Source: Anaeramoeba flamelloides (taxonomy: Eukaryota; Metamonada; Anaeramoebidae). Taken from it: a stretch of 64,000 nucleotides of DNA. A program made the position numbers and the translations under genes. The DNA lies in assembly GCA_027625915.1 (NCBI GenBank), contig JANTQA010000015.1, forward strand, positions 4,493,001 to 4,557,000, given 5' to 3'. The notes below the pieces were generated by a model, which saw only the letters and a list, made by a program, of their open reading frames with translations, made no database searches and was not told the DNA's origin. Below, one piece after another: positions 57,755 through 64,000 of the stretch. Within the stretch, counting starts at the first letter, position 1, and each line of letters begins with the position of its first letter.

Positions 57755-60700
57755 TTACTTTCCCCCCTGAAAAAAATCTGGTTCTGTGGAGATATCTTTT
57801 TTTTCATGTTCAGAATCTTCAAGTTCTTGGCTATTGGTTTCATTTTCACTGAAAAAGAAATCACTTATTCCGATTTCCACTGTTGAAATAAACTTCATAT
57901 CTGTTGAATTTGTAAATTTTTTTTTTTGGATTTTATAATTCTGCTTTTTACTATCATCTTCTAATTCTTTAAGATCATCTTCTTCAGAATATTCTTCAAA
58001 TTCTTCACCTGTCAAATACTCATTATCGAGTACATCCTCATATTCGCTATCTGTCTCCTTTAAACTTGAATTTGGGGTAATTTTTAAATTTTCACAAAGA
58101 AGATCATTTTGATCGAGTTCGTCAATTTGGTTTTTTAATAATTCATTGTTTTCAGAGCTTGAAGAAGTTTCTAAAACTCCTTTTTTATTTGTATAATTGG
58201 GGATACTTGTTTGAGTATCACTATATTTATTGTTATAAATTATTTTTTTATCAAGAGAGAATGGCTATTTTTATTTTTGTATTCTATTATTTAATTATTG
58301 ACAAATTGAAAAATTTATACATAAAAAAACAATAATAATAAAAAATTAAAAAAATAAGAAAAAAATTACTGAAAACCATTCGTCATCTTCAGAAAAAATA
58401 TGCGATAAACTTATTTGAATGATGGATGAACCAAATAGAGCAATCGATAATGATAAAAATACTGCTGCAAAAAAATTATATTCAATTAAAAAATGATTAC
58501 AAACTGTATGTTTATCAACTAGTATTGTAACATCATTTTTATTTATATAATAATCGCATTGTTGTTCCAAGCTAATCAAAGAGATGATATCCCCTCGTAA
58601 TAATTGAATTTCTATTTGATTACCTGGATAGCTGGTTGGATCACATTGATAAATTGTTTCATCATCATAACTAATTGGAGATGTCATATTGTTTAAATTC
58701 AAAAATTTGCTTTTTTTTAAATTTATTATTTCTTTTTTTTGAATCAGTTATTGCTTCATAGTTAAAATATTCTAGAAAATAAGTATAAACATCTATTTTA
58801 AAAGGTCAACCAATTGATAATTTTAAAATAGAATATAATATTGAATTACAATAGTTCACATTCAATCAAAAAAAAAAAATTTAAAGGAAAAGTATGAAGT
58901 TAAAGTTGTTTTCTTTCAAACAAACTAAAGTAAAAAAAAAAAAAAAAACCCTAATATAATTAGTTGATGATATAGAACTTTTGATCAATTGGCAATCGTT
59001 TGAAAAATCCAATAAATTTACCAAGACTTTTTTTTTACACTGGGCATATGACTAAAATTTTAGATAACTAAATTAAGATTTAAAATTATTCTAATGATTG
59101 TTTATATACAGGTATCTTGAAACGCTTTTGAATAGGAAGACACAAATTTAACCACTTTAAAATTCTCTCTTATCATATTAATTGTTTTTTTTTTTTTTTT
59201 TTTTATCATTTCACCCTATTAAATAGATCCCCATTCTAAAATTTTGGAGAAACTATTTTTTTTTATTTTGATCGATAATTATTTATTTTTTATTCTATTG
59301 GTATTATAAATGATAAATTATTATTTATACTTCAATTAGCTAGTATGTTATAAATTAGTATTTCTTGATTTATTTAGTTAATGATATTTTTTCTTTCATT
59401 AATTGAATTTTTTTTTGTGTTATAATTTTTAAATTGGAGTTGGGTTAGATTATTTGCCGACATATTATTTTTTAAAAAAATACCAAATAGTTAAAAAAAA
59501 AGGAAGTTAAAAGGGCAATAAAAATTAGTAAATAAAAAAAAATAAACAAACAAACCTTTATTATTATTATTCAAGTCATTACAACAATCACCAAGTGCGC
59601 TAGATAAAGAATAACTAATACCAAATAAAATAAAATAAACAGATGCCAAAACCAAAGTGGCAATTATTGCCAATAATAATAAAAATTTCCTTCTTTTTTT
59701 TTAAGGTTGTAAAAACTATGCGATTTTTTAAATAGGATAGATAAGTATGTGGAGTTTTTTTTTTTTTTTTAAATTATAATCATAAAAAAAAGAAATTTAG
59801 TAAATTAATAAATCAAATCAACTTTTGGGCTTATCTTTTTCATTTTGATAATTTCGAAACTTTATTTTTTTTGAAAATTTGGTTTTTCAGGTAAATTAAA
59901 AAAAATTTTGTATGATCTTTTGAATTTTTTTTTTCAATTAAATAATTATTCTTAAAGAAATATATTTCATATTTCATTTTTATAGACTTAAAGTTGAATT
60001 TTCAACTTATCTGAAATATTTGATAAAGTAAATATTTTTTTGAAATATAAAACGGGAAATTATACCAAAAAAAAAATACAAAAAATTTCTTGTGTGATTA
60101 TTAAAGATTGATTTTTTTTGTTTTTTTTTGTTTATTTTTTTGTATTATTTAGGGATTTAATTTACATCATTTTCTTTTCAATTTGATAAAAGGAAAGATA
60201 AAAAAAGAAAAATAAAAAAATAAAAAGTAATTTTGATAAACAATAAAAATATCAAAAATTACAGTTTAAGAAGTTGAAAATATGCAAATTAATTCAGAAT
60301 TCTTATGTTTTCTCATCTTATGTCGAAATAATATTATCAAATATAAACCCCATTTCACTCAAGGGTCCCCAGCCAAAAATAAAAAAGTCAATTTATTTTT
60401 TGGGAATCAACCAAACTTAGAATGTTTGAGAGAAATAAGAAATAATAAACTTCTTATTAGAGTCGATAATCATAAAAGAAAAGCCTGAACAAACTATAAA
60501 TTTCAAAAAAAAAAAATATTTAAAAAATTTTTTGAGCACTTTTCATTGGATCATATTTTGATTATTAAAAAAAAAATGCATTGGATAATAAAAACGTGAT
60601 TTAAATTCTATACTTGGTTGTAATTTTCGAATCCATTTTCTAAAGTATTGAAAATATTTAAGTTGAAAATTTAAAATTTACAGCATTTCCGATTCGAGAA

Positions 60701-62617
60701 AGAGAAAAAACAAATTAATAATGGTGTTTGAAAAGGCTTTTATCTTCTTTTTGTTGATCTTCTTTTCTTAGCTTTACATTTTAGAGAGATTTCAAGACTA
60801 AAGGCAAATAATTTGCTATTAATCAACCAATTAGATCAAAGGGAAAATTTCACTCTCTTTTTGAGAATTTAACTGTTGAAGGTAAAATATTGGTTTAAAA
60901 AACTCATTAATCTTGGATTCCAAAACGATTTTTTTCAATTGGTTGTTGAATGTTTGTTTATCTCTAAATATATACTAAAATGATAATGTAAAAAAATTAT
61001 TTTACTTTTCTTTCTATTTTTTTTTTTTTTTTTTTGAACTGTTTAAAGAATGATTCAATTAAAGAGTTTTAAATCTTATTATTTGGATTTTATTTTATTA
61101 AAAAAAAAATATTATGATAATTTAATATCTGAAGAAAAAAGATTTTCAAATTGATTTGATATTTTCAACAAACCTTATTTTCAGATGTGTTTTATTTGCA
61201 AGAAAAAAATACTATACAGTGGAAACTAGGGATTTTTCACCCCAAAAAAGCACTTTTTAGCAAAAAAAATAATTATTAGTAAAAAAATGTGTATTTTTAA
61301 AACAATAATGATATCCACAAATTTATTACAGTTAGACGTAAATCCCTCTCTATCTCTATATATAAAACATTTTACAGTCAAAGGGGCCCAGTTTGTAAGG
61401 GAGTGAATTAAATGTGTCTAAAGGGTTTAATTGGATATTAGAAGAAACAATTTATTTCGGAAATTTCAAAAATAGAATTCATTTTTTGTATATTTATCTC
61501 ATTTTTCTTTTTTTTTTTGTCGACTTTTTCTTTATACTTAATTCATTTGCAAATTTTTTTTATTGCAAGATCGATAGTTACTTAGTAAAAGCTTGTTATT
61601 TTAATGTTACTAAAACAGTAAAAATGATTGTAGAGAAATAATATTTCTATTATAATTTTATTTGGATCTGTAATAGGAAGATCAAAATGAAGATTGTTGT
61701 TTTTCTCAATATGATCTAAGAATATGAGTTTTTCTATTTTTAAGAAAATATATTGATTTTTTAGTTTTATTTCATTTGCTACCAACTATTATTTGATGTG
61801 TGTTATTCTTCTTAATTCTTATTGGTTCTTCAAAGGTAAATTATAAACAATAATTGGTATTTGAAAAAAAGGCTTTTTTTTTGGTCACCTTTGACAGAAA
61901 CAAAGTTTATAAGTTCTTTTTCAAAAAAAGGGCACACCTTTCAAATCATCAATACTATTGAATTTGATTATTAATAAGATAATTACTTATTGGTTATTTT
62001 CATATAAATTATTCATTTTTTCAATATTTCATTTTTTTTTTTTATTTATTGAGATATTGAACAGTTGGAAATTTAAAAAAATACAAGATTATTAGAAAAA
62101 AATTTGGAAATAATCTACCATTAATAAACTGAAAATGGTTTAAGTTTGATTTAGAATGAGATAGATATAGGAATTTTGAAAGATCATTGTTGGATTGATG
62201 CCTGGAAGAAAGAAAAAAGAAAAGAAAAAAAAAAATTCCAAAAAAATACCTAGATGGATTGCGGCTGTATATTGAAAATGAGACTTTAAATAACAAAAGT
62301 TTGAAGTGTAAAGAGTTACCAATAAAAGGTAAATAACTTATTCTTAATTCATCTTGTTTAACAGGTATTCAAAGGTTGTTATATATATTTACAATTTAGA
62401 AAACTAAGATTTCTCATTTCAAATAAAATGGCAACACCAATTTTTCAAAATATTTAATTTTAATTTTTATTGTTTTGTTTTAATGAGTTTTGAAGATTCA
62501 GTTGTTTTTTTTGATTTTTTAAAGAGTTTATTAGATTTTTAGAATGAAACTACAATTAATTTGATTCAATTACGAATAATTCTTGAAATTTTCTGTTGCA
62601 TTTAATTTGAAAAGGAG

Positions 62618-62654
<37 letters not shown>

Positions 62655-63118
62655 AACAAATACACACACACACACACACACACATGTATATATATTTGGG
62701 TGGTGGGTATTTTATCCCATTAACCACTATTGAATATTTTTCAAATAGTTAAATTTTGTATTACAATTAATCAAGTTGAAAAAAATCTCTATAAAAATTC
62801 TGTAAAAAAAATAATGGTTACAAAGGGTATTTACTTATTATAACAGTTGCAAGAGTCAATACATCAAAAAATATTATTGCACCGTCGATCATTTTTAGTC
62901 TTGTAAGAAGATTTAAGATGTGTTCTTTTGATAATTCATAATCATGGTTTGATTGGTCCAAATAAAAATCTTGATTTGGATAAAATTTTGAATAGTTGTA
63001 GGAAAAAATTAGTCTTTCATTTTTAATATTTTTTGCAGTATTTTGTATTAAATCTAGTTGTGAATATGTTTCGTCAGCTGTTACAACAAATATGCTTATT
63101 TGAAAAATAAAAAAAATC
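57755..63118 (-). CDS. Tetraspanin-like four-span membrane protein with acidic tail, 5' end not found
   Basis: Four exons (minus) can be read: 63118-62822, ~59694-59550, ~58717 (or ~58673) to 58370, and 58264-57755 ending in TAA. The first opens in phase 2, so an earlier exon with the ATG is missing. Likely spans are: IFFIFQISIFVV; GAIIFFDVLTLATVII, joined through SKYPLRK to FLLLLAIIATLVLASVYFIL; then FFAAVFLSLSIALFGSSIIQ. Between spans 3 and 4 lies a Cys-bearing loop starting GDCCNDL and continuing CDPTSYPGNQ, EQQCDYY and HTVCNHF. The last exon is a 169-residue cytosolic tail rich in Glu/Asp/Ser. Four spans with a CC-bearing large loop match tetraspanin layout, but the first loop (~65 residues) is long and CCG is absent. 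The last junction (WFS/PFSLD, 105-nt intron) is firm; the join after SKYP and the one before YDDETIYQC rest on phase matching. Confidence 0.6.
60345..60505 (+). repeat. Family L dispersed repeat, copy 2
   Basis: Inverse match to 29380-29535. It lies in an 68-residue plus frame opening at 60282 (ATG). The flanks do not match. Confidence 0.55.
61885..62625 (+). mobile_element. Family C element copy 3
   Basis: Direct-orientation copy with AGTTCTTTTTCAAAAAAAGGG then CACACC on the left and a degraded right end merging into a TA tract. Internal GATATTGAACAGTTGGAAA, AATTTGGAAATAATCTACCA and ATGGATTGCGGCT match copies 1 and 2. Confidence 0.75.
62619..62684. repeat. Compound (TA)n-(CA)n microsatellite
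   Basis: About 17 TA units (62619-62652) followed by a short spacer and about 12 AC units (62661-62684), directly at the right edge of the family C element. Confidence 0.95.
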
Positions 63119-63714
63119 CTATAAATTATTATTTATAATTGTATCAAATTCAAGAGAGAAAATTGGGAATTGATTTATTGTATTTTTGTGAATTAAATCA
63201 AGAAAAAATGGCAAAATAACCAATTTTCAGACATAATTATATTGGCCATTACTTGATCAAAGATCTTTGTTAGTATATACTCGAATTATTTTGAGTAAAA
63301 TTGGAATTACAACTTTTTTTTTGTTATTTTTGTAAACTTTTTTAGTTGCTTGAAAAATCCCCATAATGAATAAAAATTAACTGATTGAAAAAAGGAATGT
63401 TTGAAAATTGAAGTTTCATCTTGATTGTTAATAACTGGTTATCAAATTTTTTTCAAAATTGGAATTATAAAGATGTTTTTATTAATGTAACTCAACTGTT
63501 ATGGATGGCAAGAGGATTAAAAAAAAAATAACTTTGTAAATGTATTTTAATATTGAAAGTTTCACTTTTTTTATCCGAGTTAGCTAATTTCAAAACTATT
63601 CTTTTAAATTTTGAAATTTATCTTGTTCATCAAGATTAAAAAATAAAAAAAACAATAAAGAATTTTAATTTTTTTATTAAAATTTATTTTTTTTTATAAT
63701 ATTTGTTTCACTGA
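63119..63714. other. Interval upstream of the tetraspanin-like gene
   Basis: Should hold the missing first exon on the minus strand. A candidate ATG near 63365 (MGIFQATKK) has no supported splice donor in the needed phase. Confidence 0.35.
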
Positions 63715-64000
63715 ACACAAAGTATCGAGAATAATAAAAGATTTGGAGAATTTTCGGAGGGATAATTTTTGTTGAGGACACAGAAAGATATTCAATTTGA
63801 GGAAGAAATGTAAAAATTGTTTAAACTATTTGATGTTGATGAAGATCAAAAAGAAAAGAACACTGAAAAGAATATTTAAGATGAAAAAAAGAAAGTGATA
63901 ATTAAATAAGAATGTAATAAGTAGTTTTAAAAGGTTCAGAATCAACGAGTTTTACTCTCAGGAGCAATCAGGATTTTTGATTCCTTTTGGATTTGGGAAA
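63715..64000 (+). other. Coding-like stretch interrupted by stops at the right edge
   Basis: One plus frame reads about 95 codons with protein-like composition (for example KDIQFEEEM, KLFKLFDVDEDQKEKNTEKN and RVLLSGAIRIFDSFWIWE). It is broken by six TAA/TAG and no TGA. The last part (63930-64000) is GC-richer and could be the start of an exon after an AAAAG acceptor. It could be a gene relic, chance, or the edge of a gene continuing outside. Function unknown. Confidence 0.25.

Larger units (their letters stand above)
59695..62821 (-). other. Putative 3.1-kb intron of the tetraspanin-like gene
   Basis: Donor GTAACC after KYPF/L, acceptor in an AAAAAG tract before RKFLLLL, phase 2. It contains a family L copy, a full family C element and TA/CA microsatellites. 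If the join is wrong, this is the interval between two genes. Confidence 0.5.

Noticed and set aside
62786-62836. A 35-nt intron ending the 63118-62822 exon with KFL-stop
   Set aside because: Much shorter than the supported introns (105 nt or more). The phase-2 donor GTAACC gives a join that continues a plausible membrane protein. Kept only as an alternative.
1-64000. tRNA or rRNA genes, CRISPR arrays, LTR-type elements
   Set aside because: Scanned by eye for A/B box pairs, rRNA-like GC-rich blocks, regularly spaced identical repeats and long direct terminal repeats with coding cores; none found. A tRNA with a large intron could still be missed.

Overview
The window is a very A+T-rich (roughly four fifths by eye), intron-bearing nuclear segment of a microbial eukaryote. 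The genes use the standard code: every recognised gene ends in TAA or simply runs to a TAA, and none needs a reassigned codon. Introns are GT-AG, mostly 105-300 nt, with donors mainly GTAAAW and acceptors mainly TAG or CAG. A V-ATPase B subunit, a heterotrimeric G alpha, a Rab8-like GTPase, a tetraspanin-like membrane protein and Lys/Glu-rich low-complexity proteins fit a free-living amoeboid or flagellate protist. An Anaeramoeba- or amoebozoan-like organism is a guess that the sequence alone cannot settle.

Layout. 745-2787 (-): V-ATPase subunit B, three exons, with a long Asp-rich tail. 5000-6610: a pile of three abutting non-autonomous DNA transposons. 7659-8726 (-): tRNA m1G9 methyltransferase Trm10 with a Lys-Glu repeat tail. 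8965-9966: two abutting inverted-repeat elements. 11136-11490: another MITE. 11851-14084 (-): a giant Lys/Glu/Ser/Asp repeat protein whose first exon was not found. 15100-24400: gene-free, crowded with dispersed elements. 24596-24901 (+): a small coiled-coil protein. 28430-29535: more elements. 30061-36479 (-): G alpha, six exons, with one 4.56-kb intron. 38635-41825: gene-free elements, including a diverged duplicate of 16140-17360. 43198-44000 (-): a Cys-rich secreted-ectodomain membrane protein. 49211-54372 (+): a Rab GTPase, five exons, with one 4.1-kb intron full of elements. 56165-56870: a MITE. 57755-63118 (-): a four-membrane-span, tetraspanin-like protein with an acidic tail and a 3.1-kb intron holding a MITE.

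The genes do not form a pathway or operon. Several act at membranes or in trafficking and signalling (proton pump, G alpha, Rab, two membrane proteins), but this is a loose observation. The strongest large-scale signal is the repeat landscape. At least eight families of short inverted-repeat elements (called A-E, G, H, J, K here) recur. One family (E) is a near-perfect foldback with TA target duplications, shown by an empty-site/filled-site comparison inside the window. The three signalling or membrane genes each have exactly one multi-kilobase intron among otherwise short ones.
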